Shown piece after piece: positions 11,303 to 22,690 of a DNA stretch of 64,000 bases. The notes beneath the pieces are model-generated. The model saw only the letters and a list, made by a program, of their open reading frames with translations. It ran no database searches and was not told the DNA's origin. Each line of letters begins with the position of its first letter. Position 1 is the stretch's first letter. The stretch is from NCBI GenBank assembly GCA_037447655.1, contig JBBHKE010002871.1, forward strand, positions 52,501 through 116,500, read 5' to 3'. Source of the DNA: Zygnema cylindricum. Its lineage: Eukaryota; Streptophyta; Zygnematophyceae; Zygnematales; Zygnemataceae. The position numbers were made by a program, and so were the translations under genes.

Positions 11303-11609
11303 GGGGGCGACTTTATTAAAAAGCGCGATGGTAAACCATCTGAGTCCATAGGAACAAAATGAAGTAGCATTTCTAAAACTGAAAAAACCACATGACAAGG
11401 GACCAGTTGATGTAGATGTTTTGATACATATATGGGGTGTGATAATGATTTAATTACATATTGTATTTCACCGATCATTTAACGGAAAGCGTACAAACTG
11501 CGGTACATGTTCAATTCATTTTTTTTAAATGTACTAATTTGTACGGAAAAAAAATCATTAACGTTTTTTACGATTTTTTCAAATCGACCTCTCCAGTTTC
11601 TACGTATTG
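11303..11609. repeat. 307-bp direct repeat, copy 1
   Basis: Nearly identical to 13100-13406, from GGGGGCGACTTTATT to TTTCTACGTATTG. It contains the GATGGTAAACCATC palindrome and part of family B in reverse orientation. The sequence before it (11220-11290) has a GAATCTGAGCC...CGGTTACC stretch that loosely recalls a tRNA-derived SINE, but I cannot confirm this. Confidence 0.88.
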
Positions 11610-12900
11610 GTAGCCAGGGAGATGAGGCTGTGGTGGATGATGTCTCTGGGAACAATTTTCGCCAAGTAGAACCTTTTACAATTTTGACAATTTTTTATCT
11701 AATTATACAAATCTTGTAGTATACCGCGAAGCACTATTAGTATAAAGAAGTTCTTAGAGTAAAGAAAAATGGTATTCCGAATTCTATTTTGGGTTCAAGG
11801 CCAAAACCCTAACTAAAGTGAATACGTATTTATACGGCTAACGTGAATATGGATGCATATTCCCATTTTGTTGGTAAATGTAGGGCCAGATAAATTAAAA
11901 AGCACGATTGTAAACCATCTGAGTCCGGGGTATAAAAGGGGTGGCATGGCCAAAACCGAAAAACTACCAGTAGGGGAATAAACAAAATCAGGAACAAAAA
12001 CAAAAAGAAAACAACAACAAGGAAAATATAAGCACCCAAACCCATAATGAAAAGCACGCTGTGTCACAGTGTGGACATCTGCACATGGAAGATCAGAATA
12101 GTGCGATTCTCCTGTCTTTGTTACTACGAATCAAATCGAAGTGCGCTGTCTGGTGTGGATGCTGTTATTTGTCACTTTTTCTGTATGCTGTGCGAAATAA
12201 TTAGCAGCACACAGACATCTCGTAAACCGGTGTTAGAAACAGGTTAAATTAAAATGATCGTACTTATGTTGTTGTGAAGAGAAAAATCAAATTAGTACTA
12301 CAATTTAAGGGCCCAATTAGTGTTAGTATCATTAAAAGTTGAACAGTATATCTTCCAAGTCTGCAATAGTCAAAAAGACCTTCCTAGCGGTTAAACATTT
12401 CTTTTAATCTTATTTATTAGTGTTGGAAGATTGGGGAAAATTCAAGATAACTTGCGCGCAAATGGCTTTCGACCTTGTTGATGCTCTTATTTCCTCTGAA
12501 CTTAAAAGAAATGCCACCACAATTTTTATGCAGCAGAATGTCATAAATGTTTTGCATTGATGGTTGATTCTTCGGAATTTCATTTTCGGCCTTAGAAAAT
12601 CAACGAGACAGATCAATGACAATTTGAATTCAACATTTCACTGGATACTCAATTTCGACAATGATCATTTATTTAACACTTTAATGTAATGTCTTAACCT
12701 TTATTTTGTTGAAAACCCATGTTGCATAAAAATCTTAAGTATCATCACCACTTGTAAATAATTGTCGAAAATTGAAGTACTTGCACTTTTGGTGAATTAC
12801 ATAGTCCAAGGTACAGGAAAAGACAAACGTTCAACCGATTGCTTAAACTCATTTAATTGTTGGATAGTTTTTTCTTAACTATAAACGTATCAGGACAGCA
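11610..12900. other. Intergenic
   Basis: A third, diverged copy of the GATGGTAAACCATC-associated sequence lies at about 11880-11960. Otherwise the stretch has only short unsupported frames. Confidence 0.5.
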
Positions 12901-13090
12901 CTGGTGTATATGACCTTGAAATCCACTGGATAGGTCACTGTGAATCACTATTTATGCTTATGGCGCTAATTTGGCGCCCCCAAATTTGAACCTCGAATCT
13001 AAAATAGATTTAATAACTCTATTTTTTATTTTTTTACATTAATATAGGTACTATTTAATTAATGTTAATTACTCTAATTCCGACTGTTTT
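12901..13090. mobile_element. Partial MITE family C
   Basis: GTGAATCACTATTTATG...GGCGCTAATTTGGCGCCCCCAA and TTAATATAGGTACTATTTAA match the interior of the family C elements at 48170-49260. The terminal repeats are degraded. Confidence 0.5.
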
Positions 13091-13099
13091 TAAATAAGG

Positions 13100-13406
13100 G
13101 GGGGCGACTTTATTAAAAAGCGCGATGGTAAACCATCTGAGTCCATAGGAACAAAATGAAGTAGCATTTCTAAAACTGAAAAAACCACATGACAAGGGAC
13201 CAGTTGATGTAGATGTTTCGATACATATATGGGGTGTGATAATGATTTAATTACATATTGTTTTTCACCGATCATTTAACGGAAAGCGTACAAACTGCGG
13301 TACATGTTCAATTCATTTTTTTTAAATGTACTAATTTGTACGGAAAAAAAATCATTAACGTTTTTTACGATTTTTTCAAATCGACCTCTCCAGTTTCTAC
13401 GTATTG
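13100..13406. repeat. 307-bp direct repeat, copy 2
   Basis: Partner of 11303-11609 at the same length, with very few differences (for example GATGTTTTGATAC against GATGTTTCGATAC). It is followed at 13441-13454 by a family B right end (TTGAACAACTATGG) and at once by a family A right end (TTTTTTTGAACTATGG, about 13475-13496), which gives a chimeric junction. Confidence 0.88.
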
Positions 13407-13499
13407 TATGCTCGTTCGAAACGTGCGTAAAATACGTTTTGAACAACTATGGTATGGGCCAACTTTCACCTTTTTTTGAACTATGGTACAGTACAATAC

Positions 13500-13702
13500 T
13501 ACACAGCGAATCGTTATTAGCGTTGAGAAATTATTAGTGTAAAGAAAAAATTAGCGTCATTCATTCTAATTTAGTGCCAGGAGACGTGGCAGATTATAGT
13601 CTACGTCCTTAAATAGTGTAGTTTATTCTATTTAAGGTATTAATGTCAAAATTTTGGGGTGCCGATATAGAGTTCATAATGCTAATAACGATTCGCGGTG
13701 TA
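13500..13702. mobile_element. MITE family C, short complete copy
   Basis: The left end CACAGCGAATCGTTATTAGC pairs with the right end GCTAATAACGATTCGCGGTG. TA dinucleotides flank both sides (13500-13501 and 13701-13702), so a TA target duplication is possible. About 199 bp, with no coding capacity. Confidence 0.72.
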
Positions 13703-13817
13703 CCAGTTTTAAGGTGAGAATCTTGACTTTTAATCGCAGTCGTCAGATTAACAATCCGACAAACATGCACGAACAACAAGTCGCGTAGAAACAAAAACAG
13801 TAAAAGGAACACGCGGC

Positions 13818-14340
13818 ATTGAAGCGTTTATCCAAGGATGTCATCACCGTCCAAAAAACAATGGAATATATCCGCACTCCAAAAACACGATCTGACGGTT
13901 AATTTCGCTTCCGCAAAAAGAGGAGCTAATCAAATTCAATAGTACGATAATGAAGCGTTCATCTAGAGATGTGCTTCACCGCATCAAAAACAAGGTATTA
14001 ATGCGCAATTTAAAATACACAATCGAACGGTCAATTTCACATCCACAAAAGGAGTCGTCAAACAAGTTCATAGTACGATAATGAAGCGTTCATCTAAGGA
14101 TCTGCTGCACATTCAAAAAAATACGGGATTGACGCTCACTCTAAAATGCACAATCGGACGGTCAAGGTCGCGTCCGCAAAAGGAGGAGTCAAACAAGTTC
14201 GTAATACGATATTGAAGCTTTTCATCTAGGGATCTGCTACACCACCTAAAAAATACGGGATGTACCCACACTCTAAAATACACAATCGGACGGTCGAGGT
14301 CGCGTCCGCAAAATAAGGAGATGAACAAGTTCATAGTACT
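13818..14340. repeat. 131-bp tandem satellite, four copies
   Basis: Units at 13818-13948, 13949-14079, 14080-14210 and 14211-14340 each begin ATTGAAGC or AATGAAGC and carry CATCTA, CACAATCGGACGGTC, CGTCCGCAAAA and AAACAAGTTC in the same order. The last copies are the most alike. A lone copy lies at 9840-9965, and the GAAGCGTTCAT word links it to the degenerate array at 22.7-24.0 kb. Confidence 0.9.
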
Positions 14341-14399
14341 GAAGCGTTCATGTTTTCATTCAACCAATCATTGATGTGTTCATAACACCATTCATGAAA

Positions 14400-14730
14400 C
14401 CCTAAGGGGTAAAGGGAGAGGGAAAAGGAGGGACGGAGGGACGGAGGGAGGGAGGGAGGGAGGGAGGGAAGGACAGGAGTTAAGCTTAGCTATATGGGGA
14501 GAGGAGGGGGATAGGGAGGAGGGTAGGGAGGTGTAGGGAAGGGGGAGGCAAGAGGGAGGGGTTTTGATTTGTCAAGAGCTTCTCCATGCCTTAATAGGGC
14601 GTTTAAGAAGAAAGAGGGAGGGGATGGGTTAGAGGGAGGGGATGGGTTAGAGGGAGGGAAGGAGAGGGGATGAGAGGGGAGAGAGAGAGAGAAGGGAGGG
14701 GGGCAGGCCAAGGAGGGAGACCTCATGACT
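14400..14730. repeat. Purine-rich tract with G-quadruplex potential
   Basis: G-rich on the + strand: 14438-14468 holds consecutive GGGA units, more than enough for a four-run G-quadruplex. Further GGGAGAGG tracts extend to about 14725. The Pro/Ser-rich frames read from it are low-complexity artefacts. Confidence 0.85.
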
Positions 14731-14779
14731 ATCCATGTCCTGGCGCCATAGAGGACAATTACTGATTACCACTATTTTC

Positions 14780-15095
14780 GATTAACACTTTTTGGACTAT
14801 TTCCACACTATTTTAACACTATTTCCACTTCATAATTTTTTGGATTTCTACTTCATGGTTTTTGGGATCTTCATTTCACACTTTTATCGTATTCCACTGT
14901 ATGTTTTAGTATTTTATTTTCACCCTTTTTTGGTTAAACGCTTTGCAGGTTTTGGAATTTCTACGCCAAACTTATTGGGATTTCTTCTTCAAATTTTTGG
15001 CATTTCACTTTATACTTTCTGGTATCTTCACTCCACATTTTTTGATGTTTTTTTCTTTGTATTCTCTGGTATCTTCACTTCATAATTTTGGTGGA
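14780..15095. repeat. Degenerate ~30-bp T-rich minisatellite
   Basis: Variants of CTTCACTTCATAATTTTTGG and GGTATCTTCACTTCA repeat with about 30-bp spacing. The 97-aa Phe-rich frame read here is a product of the repeat. Confidence 0.65.
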
Positions 15096-15594
15096 TGATG
15101 CAATTTTGTTCAGCTACCTTTAGCTCAAAAGAGTATTTTTTTTTTTTTTTTATATCTTTGTGGAAATTTTGTAGTTGTGCTTAAATATTTTTCATCGTGT
15201 TATCAATCTTCCAGTCGACATCCAAAACTTGTTTTTTTAACTTAATATAATACTTTAAATATCAACAGACAGTCTGTTGTGTAACACTTTTTTTGGTGAA
15301 TAGGAAACGAATGTTTTTACCCAAAAATCGGTTATGCGTATAATTTTGACCTCTATTCCAGAAAATAAACAAAACCAAAAACAATTAATAATTCGGGTTG
15401 TTTTCACACTTAAAAAATTATGATTTCGATCAATTTTTTTTTTTCAAAAAATTCATAAGACTTGTCCAAAAGGTAACTAAACTAAGAGTAGTCCTAGTAC
15501 TATAGGTAACCGAAAAACATGCATGTAACTAGATCATTTAGTCACTTAATCAACTTACATATACATTTTTTTTGTTCAACACTTTTCACCGTGG
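15096..15594. other. Intergenic, nothing recognised
   Basis: AT-rich with poly-T runs at about 15127-15151 and 15437-15446. No gene or element is supported. Confidence 0.55.
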
Positions 15595-15834
15595 ACATGT
15601 CTCATGTTCCTGTTTTTCTTCTCTCTCTCTCTCCCTTTCCCCCTTCCCCACTTCCTCTCCCTCTCTCTACCCCACTATCTAACTCACCTTATCCGTATTA
15701 AATGCCGTTAGGTATGGGGGAGACATTCCATCCTCTCCATCTCCTTCTCCCTTTCCCTCTTCCCTCCCCCCCCTCCCCCCCCCCTCTCTCCCCCCCCCTT
15801 TCTCTCTCCTCCCCTTTCTCTCCTCCCCCCTCTA
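15595..15834. repeat. Pyrimidine tract with long C runs
   Basis: CTCT and CCCT tracts with C runs of 8-10 at about 15765-15800. The complementary strand has G-quadruplex potential. It borders the downstream end of PPR relic 2. Confidence 0.8.
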
Positions 15835-16345
15835 TCACAGCCACCTCCACTCTCCCTGCTTTTCCCAAACAATCAACCTTAGTTGCGAAGGTAACTACAC
15901 TGGTCTTCTCTTCACCCCTCTTCAACATCTCGAAAAAGCACCACTCCTCCCCATTAACCGTAACAACCTTTCCCAACATATTAATTATTTGTATTGTTAT
16001 TAAGTATTGTTATTAATTATTATTAATCATTGGGTTTCACGCCTGCTTGGGTCCTCTCCTCGAACACACCCAAAGCTTCTTCTATCATCCTTGCTAGAGA
16101 GAGGGAGATGAGATAGAAAAGGGAGAGGGAGAGGAAGAGAGAGAGAGAGACTCTGACCCTGCCCGATTGATAATAGCCTTATAAAAATCGATATTTGGTA
16201 GTCGAAAGTGCTTTTTCCTTGTCATATAATTTATAGCTAAAATGTAAGGGCGAGAGGACATGCATGATTTTGTCTAACTATTACTATATTGGGCTTCAAG
16301 CCAAGTTGCTTCATCTCTCCGACCAAAGCCAAAGCCTTCTAACGC
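15835..16345 (-). pseudogene. PPR pseudogene (relic 2)
   Basis: Read on the minus strand from right to left: KALALVGEMKQLGLKP (about 16290-16340), RMIEEALGVFEE and TQAGVKP (about 16030-16095), then MLGKVVTVNGEEWCFFEMLK and VDCLGKAGRVEVAV (15979-15835). The order matches repeats 6-9 of PPR gene 1. A GA microsatellite (about 16100-16150) and other insertions split it, and it ends in the C/T tract. A sister relic with the same right flank lies at 27340-27915. Confidence 0.78.
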
Positions 16346-17916
16346 CTACGTGCCTCAATTACTCGGTTCACAAACTCCAAAAAACTTGAAAATTGGACAA
16401 CTTTTCACTTGATTGTCAAGAGTGCAAATAAACGTCAAATATTGGAGCACATCGTTTTCAAATCACATATGCAGACCATTTGAGAAATCCGATGGTCGTG
16501 AGAATTATATGAGACTGACATAAACAGTTGATTTGGTCCAATAAGGTCATTACAGAAGTCAAGACTTGAGACCAACTCCTTAAGTTCAGCAATTGGTCTT
16601 TGCTCAGTGACGGTTGTTCCAAACATTTTATGTAGAGATAATTTGCATTCTTGGTGTTGGTTTTATGCCAATTCGAAAAGAATCAACATGTATAAGTCTA
16701 TGTTTATCGTCGTAGTTATGTACGAGTCCCGATGCAATATAAGGAAAGAAGAAACAGAGGAAAAAGATTAACATAACAAAAGACAGTGAATATATGATAG
16801 AAAAACATTAATCCAAAAGAGGAAGGAAATGAAAAAGGGTTGACGGAAAAAGGGATAGATTTTGAATTTTCCAATTAGAATTCATAATAGCATACAAAAA
16901 CGGCAAGACTCAAATTTCCACAATTCCATAAGGTCAACTATCACAAACGTAAGAAATACAAGGGTGTCAAACATTGTTCAACTTATGACACCCCAAATGT
17001 TGAGTAATTAGACATCAAAAGCTACTTGTTTCTTACACCCAACACAATCTCAAATCTCAATATAATGCAACAGAATTTACAAAGCCTGGACATTGTTCTT
17101 TGACAAAAAGTCTCTCCCTCGGAACATTTGATCGTGACCACCAATCACATGACGAGTGATGCTTGAAAGCGAGAAAAAAAATCGAAAAAAAAATGTTGTT
17201 GGAAAAGACGCAAGGAATAAACACGACGGCGAGTACGGACAAAATTTAGTGTTGAAAGACTTATTATCAAATGCAAACGAGAAGTGCCAATGAACAGAAA
17301 ACGACATATATCATCTGTTTGAATTGAAATAGGAGGTTTGTTGAGGGCACAGGGAAAAAGGAGTGGCAGAGGTGAAGGAAAAGGTGAAGGCGAACAGGTG
17401 GAGAGTAAGAGTGAGAGAGGGGAAAGGAGAGGAAAATTGTTGAAATGGGGAGGGGGAGAGAGGGAAAAAAGAGAGAGAAAGGGAAAAGGGAGAGGAAAAA
17501 GTAAGAAGTGCGGACCCACCGATGATGAGGTATATCACATGTTTGAATTGCATTCATTGCTGAAAGTGTTGTTCAGAGGAGGGAGAGGGAGTAGGAGGGA
17601 GAGGGAGGAGGGAGAGGGAGTAGGAGAGAGAGGGGAGAGGAGCAGAGTGGGGGTAGAGGGGAGGGCCAAGAATTCGAAAACAGCCCAATTACCTCAACCT
17701 CACGCGACTACAAAAAAGAGAAGGTCAAGAATTTGCCATATTAAGTTATTTAGGCCTTTTAATAAAAGAGACAATCTATACCAATTTACATCCAAATCAA
17801 AACTTGAAGCTTTTTACAACATTTCATGTACTGCTAAAATATTCACAAAACCCTCTCAACATGGAAATGCCTAATCTACCTAGAATAATACGAATTCATT
17901 GTATTTACAACATTGT
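16346..17916. other. Spacer of duplicated block A
   Basis: This spacer pairs with 27916-29522. Shared stretches include GAAAATTGGACAACTTTTCA, GTCTCTCCCTCGGAACATTT and AAGGAATAAACA, and both copies have GGGAGAG purine tracts (here about 17335-17500 and 17560-17690). A short lysine-rich frame that is open in block B is broken here by stops. The 178-aa frame at 17338-17874 is low-complexity purine sequence. The final 50-100 bp are probably 3' UTR of PPR gene 2. Confidence 0.6.
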
Positions 17917-19701
17917 TCATAGGATGCTACGTGCTCCCTCCGCCTCACCTCCCTTAGATATTATATTTTTCATAATACTCAATGTGACCTTGTCTGACTC
18001 CAGGCCAGCTTCAAGCATCTCTTCATACATGGCCAAAGCCTTCTCCGTATGGCCTTGCTTTCCCAACGCATCAATTAATGTGCTGAAGATAAGTACATCT
18101 GGTTTCACCCCTGCTTCCTTCATCTGCTTAAAGACTACTAACGCTTCCTCAAACTTTGCAGCTTTCACCAATGTGTTTATGATTGTGCCAAAAGTCATCA
18201 CATTGGGTAACAATCCTATATGTTTCATTTCTTCTAACAAATTTACAACCTCCTCAACTCTCCCTACCTTTCCCAAAGAATCAAGCATAACAGTGTAAGA
18301 AACGACATCCGGATGTATTTCGTTCCTCTTTAGCAGCTCGAGATAACACCACGCCTCATCGACCCTACCAGACTTCCCCAACATATCAATGATGACATTG
18401 AATGTAACTACGTCGGCTTCCACCCCTGCTTCGGTCATCCCCTCAAACACGTCTAAAGCTTCTTCTATCAGCCCAGCCTTCCCGAGAACACCTATGATTG
18501 TGTTGACTGTTACGACATTTGGCTTCAGACCAAGTTGCTTCATCTCTCTAAATAAATCTAAAGCCTTTCCAAATCTGCCTGCTTTCCCAAAAACATCAAT
18601 CATGGTGGTGAAGGTTACAACGTCGAGATTGAGTCCCAAGTGCTTCATCAAATTAAACTTCTTCCAAGCCTCATCAACTCTATTAGCCTTTCCCAACAAA
18701 CGTATGACCATGTTAAAAGCTATCTCATTGGGTTTTATCCCTGCTTTCTCCATTTCCTCAAACAGCTCCAACGCTTCCTCCACCCTGCCTGCTTTTCCCA
18801 AAGCATCTATTAATGTAGTAAAAGTCACTATGTCAGGATTTACATTAGCTTGGGTCATCTGTTCATAATGATGTAAGGCTTCGTCCACCCTTCCTCCCTT
18901 TCCTAGTACATCTATCACTATGCTGAATGTCACACAATTGGGAGTGATCCCCATTTCCTTCATTTCCTCAAACAATCTTATAGCTTCCTCCACCTGGCCT
19001 GCCTTGCCCTTGAGACCTATTAAAGTGGTATATGTCACTACATCAGGTTTGCATCTTTGCTCACACAACTCTTTCCAAAGGCTCTCCACTTCATCATTAT
19101 ATTTACATTTTTGTAACAAAATATTGTAGTGTATTATGTTAGCATTGAAAAAACCAGCTTGGGTTTGTGCCCAGTGAAGTAATTGTATGCAGAGGTTCAC
19201 ATCTCTGACATTTTTAAAAACCAAGGAGAGGTCTCTCTCATTTATTTGGCCATGCCATCTCGACAACAAAGATTTCAAAAACTCGTCCGCAACCCGATTT
19301 CCACTTGGATTGCACTTTCTCAATGCTGAAATAACAGATTCCCATGCCCACGGCTCTCTTCTTTCCATTGGATTCCTCCAAACACTATCATTGGCAGATG
19401 TAGATGTGCCCCTTGGGTTGTGCCCCTCCCTATACTGGGTCCCCTTGTGGGCTTGAAGTCTTGTACTCTCTTCCCTTCCCGGAGCCGCCCTGGTGGGCTC
19501 CTTGGATTGGGGCACCAAAGCTGGGAGAGACATGGAGCTCCATCTTCTCCTCCCTATCTCCAGCATAGGATTATCAGACGCTAGAGGGATGGAAGGGAGG
19601 GGGAGGGCGCTAACATTTCTGCCAAAGAGAGATTCGACAGTAAGCGTCAGATTCTCCAAAGATCTGTTTTGCCTGGAAAACAAAATACCGCCCACAAACA
19701 T
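17917..19701 (-). CDS. P-class pentatricopeptide repeat protein (PPR gene 2)
   Basis: A 594-aa single-exon paralogue of PPR gene 1. Residues 1-188 are the N-terminal region (RRRWSSMSLPALVP, then the LCIQLLHWAQTQ block). A shortened 32-aa first repeat covers 189-220, ten 35-aa P-type repeats cover 221-570, and a partial repeat with tail ends the protein. No editing domain. The residue 5/35 pairs are ND, TN, SD, TN, ND, TN, ND, ND, TN, GD, SD, predicting U-A-G?-A-U-A-U-U-A-?-G?, unlike gene 1. It probably binds organellar RNA. A sequence ending TTTTGTTTTCCAG just inside the ORF start (CAG complement at 19673-19675) is a conserved 3' splice site, so the true first codon may be a later Met such as the one in MLEIGRRRWSS (residue 46). 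Confidence 0.93.
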   Translation of the reverse strand: MFVGGILFSRQNRSLENLTLTVESLFGRNVSALPLPSIPLASDNPMLEIGRRRWSSMSLPALVPQSKEPTRAAPGREESTRLQAHKGTQYREGHNPRGTSTSANDSVWRNPMERREPWAWESVISALRKCNPSGNRVADEFLKSLLSRWHGQINERDLSLVFKNVRDVNLCIQLLHWAQTQAGFFNANIIHYNILLQKCKYNDEVESLWKELCEQRCKPDVVTYTTLIGLKGKAGQVEEAIRLFEEMKEMGITPNCVTFSIVIDVLGKGGRVDEALHHYEQMTQANVNPDIVTFTTLIDALGKAGRVEEALELFEEMEKAGIKPNEIAFNMVIRLLGKANRVDEAWKKFNLMKHLGLNLDVVTFTTMIDVFGKAGRFGKALDLFREMKQLGLKPNVVTVNTIIGVLGKAGLIEEALDVFEGMTEAGVEADVVTFNVIIDMLGKSGRVDEAWCYLELLKRNEIHPDVVSYTVMLDSLGKVGRVEEVVNLLEEMKHIGLLPNVMTFGTIINTLVKAAKFEEALVVFKQMKEAGVKPDVLIFSTLIDALGKQGHTEKALAMYEEMLEAGLESDKVTLSIMKNIISKGGEAEGARSIL

Positions 19702-21340
19702 TCACTTAATATATGCGCCATTAGACATTTATATGTTAGAAAGATCGATTAAGTGTCTATTAAAGAGAGTCAACGGACAATGGGAGCCAAACAATCCAAG
19801 TTCACATAAGCCAATACTTATGAGAATGAGCTTTGCAAGTCGGTCCTACAAGGAACTCTCAACAACCTTTAGCTTGACTCGAAAAAGTGTAGGAAAAAAA
19901 TATGCAAAGATTATTGATGCACTTGCTTCATTAAATATCCCATGAGACTATCAAAACCAGAGGAATGAATACAACACGAAGTAAGACAAGAAAGTTCCAA
20001 AACTAAAATATAAACACCAATGAGATGTCGCCTTTTAGTCCAACCTTCGGCAGACCATGCAAACAAAAGGAAGATAATTGTTAGGGCACAATCTCTTTTA
20101 ATGAGCTCCAGGAAAAATCTTACAGCACTTCCTAGACCGTGGGAATCAATTTACTATGATTGCAAACAGGAAAGACCTCCATAAAAGACAACAAAATAAA
20201 TCCCCCGAGACGGCAGATTGTATACGATTCAGTATCCGACATTCTCCTAACAACCCTAATGGCAACATACTTGCTATTATGACGTTGTAAAAGTTATGGA
20301 TACAGGACTATGTTCCAGTCAGCCTAATATAGCAAAGGCTATCAACTCAGGAGATCCGGATACCTAATTAAAAATAAAAGCCAAACAGCACCGACAAATG
20401 ACTTGAGAATGTGAGGGTTCAAATGTGTTCAGGTGATTCCTGATTCCAAATGTGAACAATTTTAGAAATGTAAATGATAGATTCCTTACTATAGTCACAA
20501 AACAACGCAACAATGCAAATTCAGGCTACAGTGCAAGTCAAGAAGATGGAAACAGCAATGAACAGTGGAGTAACAAGTCAACACATTTGTAGGAAGGCTT
20601 GAGTTGTTCCATTTTGGCATTACCAAAAGCTAAATCAGAAGCATTGTTCAGTCTGAGAAAGTTTGCAAAATAAATGCAAATGGTATTCCCAAGCAAGGAT
20701 AAAAGGAATGCGTGAAGCGTTTTTGCTTCCTTACTGTTACAGGTGTGGAGTAGGAAGCTACCGAAAATAACAAATAGGTCTACAAATATACTCTTGCACA
20801 CTGCAACTTCAATCGAAAGAATCGAATGATGCTTCAAACGCAGAAAATAACTAGGGTTACCTGTTTTCTAAATCCAAATAAAGCAATCAAGGATTCGAAG
20901 CTCAATCGATCCATCTAAATGCAAGGTATTAAGCAATAAAGTTTTGGCATTCTCCAATGTGACATAAAAAACACTTCAAAACAACATTATCCAACTAAAA
21001 TAACCACACAAAAACTATATCAAAAGCAGCCTTTCCGTCAACATTCCTCTCAGCAGTACATGCTGACATCACCAACCTGCCAGCAGTCTGGATGATGACA
21101 TCGAGCAGACCACGTGAAGGCCGCACACGTGGCGGCATTGTATGACAGACGAAATCCTCCCTATAGAAACCGAATAGATGACATGCAAACGGCCGGCAAA
21201 GCCACTATCAGCAGTGGCTTCTGTCGTGCCATTCCTGTTTCAGAGAGAGTCATTAGTCGCCCTCGCCATCCTCTGCCCCTGCTCGCCTTTAGGCTCGTAC
21301 AGCAAATAAAGTATACAGCGAATAAAGTATACAGCAAATA
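19702..21340 (-). promoter_or_regulatory. Leader and 5' flank of PPR gene 2
   Basis: Closely similar to 31644-32800 upstream of PPR gene 3, and more distantly to 3740-5777 upstream of gene 1. Compared with gene 3 it lacks about 150 bp (the segment at about 32530-32690), including the CATAACCTAGTTTTGAAAC part. The distal GC-rich CCACGTG block is at about 21110-21135. Frames of 60-150 aa in this stretch are not conserved between the copies and are not called. Confidence 0.5.
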
Positions 21341-21544
21341 AAGTAATCGGCGAAACGTGCGGAAAACGGTGACCACAATACGAGTTTACAGATTCGAGAA
21401 TATCCGAATTGATCCGTAAATGTACCAAGCAACTCGAACAGTTACGAATTTCTAACACTTTTTGAAGTCAGCTTTTCAGGTTTGCAAAACCTAATGACAT
21501 TTACAAACAATGTCAAATGCAAAGAATACTAAGCCTTTGTTGTA

Positions 21545-21690
21545 TATCACTCCATTGTTCCATGAGGGTAGCTGCTTCTTTTCGTATCTCACTACTGATA
21601 AAACATGCTTCATGATGTTTGGTGTTATCTTGTTCAGCTTCAGCTCAACGTCAACCATCTTTTCATTCACGGCCGATGCCTCATCTGAAT
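21545..21690 (-). pseudogene. PPR C-terminal relic (relic 4)
   Basis: Minus-strand translation gives EKMVDVELKLNKITPNIMKH followed by VLS, which aligns with the C-terminal tail of PPR gene 1 (LEAGLNPNKVTSNIMKHVLS). Everything between this tail and the leader-like DNA to its right (21691-22690) is missing, so it is the stump of a fourth gene copy. Confidence 0.7.
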
Positions 21691-22690
21691 TGCATTACTG
21701 AAACTTAAATCGGAAACAGCATTCAGTTTGAAAAAAATCGCAAAATAACCGCAATGGTACTTTTGAAGAAAAAGCAAAGGGACGTCGCGGAGCTTTCTCG
21801 CTTTCGTACTTCTTACAGATACGAAGTAGGAAGCTATCGGAAAATAAAGACTCGTCCAGAAGAAACCCTATTTTTTCTTACTTCAATTCTTATTCAAAAG
21901 AAAGGATGATTCTTCAGCATCATCGCATCGATTCTAAGGAGTATGAATGAAGGATTTACTTCCTACGTTGAGTAAAACAGAAAATAAAACCAGAGACACG
22001 TGTACCCTAATTCCGAACAAACCAATTCAGTCTCCGAAGCTCAAGCATTTTATCCAAATATAGTGTTGATATTCTCCAACCTGAACTAAGGAACAAAGCC
22101 ACACTAGCAATAAAAAATACCCCAAATTTTTCAGAAATGTATCAAAATCAACATTCGTATCAGCAGTGAAGGCTGACGTCACCAGCCTGCCTGCCGTATC
22201 GGGCAGACTACATGGCAGCATTGTGCGACGGATGAGACTCAGCAGCCGAATGTACGGCCTGCAATCGGCCGGGCAGTGCCTCCCTCAGCAGTGGCTGCTG
22301 TCGAGACGTCATTCCTGTTTCAGAGCGAGCCAGAGTGTTAGTTCTTTCATGGCTGCTCCATTTCTCTCTCCATGTCCTGTTCAAGGACGTACAAAGTACA
22401 ATTTGAAAGGCATACGGTTCAATTCAAATGCAAACTAAAAAGCATACGGTACAGTAATTTACTTTTGACTTTTTGAGCAGTAAAATACTAAAATTGCCTC
22501 CTCTGGAGAGGCAAACTTAATTCGTGCGTACTATACGCGTGTGAAAACTTTGTGGCAACTTTTTCGTTACAAATTTTATTGGAATCGTACGAGACCGTAT
22601 GACCTCCAATTCGCACTTTAAAACAATTGAAGTGTACGGATTTTAAATTATTTGATGAAGGGCATACTTTATATTACATTTTTTCGTACA
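21691..22690 (-). promoter_or_regulatory. Orphan PPR-type leader/promoter copy
   Basis: It contains the same landmarks as the leaders of the intact genes: a TTACAGATACGAAGTAGGAAG stretch (about 21806-21830), GCTGACGTCACCAGCC (about 22170) and a CATACTTTATATTACATTTT stretch at its far end, here facing a PPR stump instead of a gene. The GC-rich part (22160-22330) contains CGGCCGGGCAGTGCC. Whether it still drives transcription is unknown. Confidence 0.5.

Noticed and set aside
13818-14340. CRISPR-like array
   Set aside because: The repeats are head to tail without unique spacers, and the genome is eukaryotic.
17338-17874. 178-aa Arg/Gly/Glu-rich frame
   Set aside because: Low-complexity translation of a GGGAGAG tract, not kept in the sister block.
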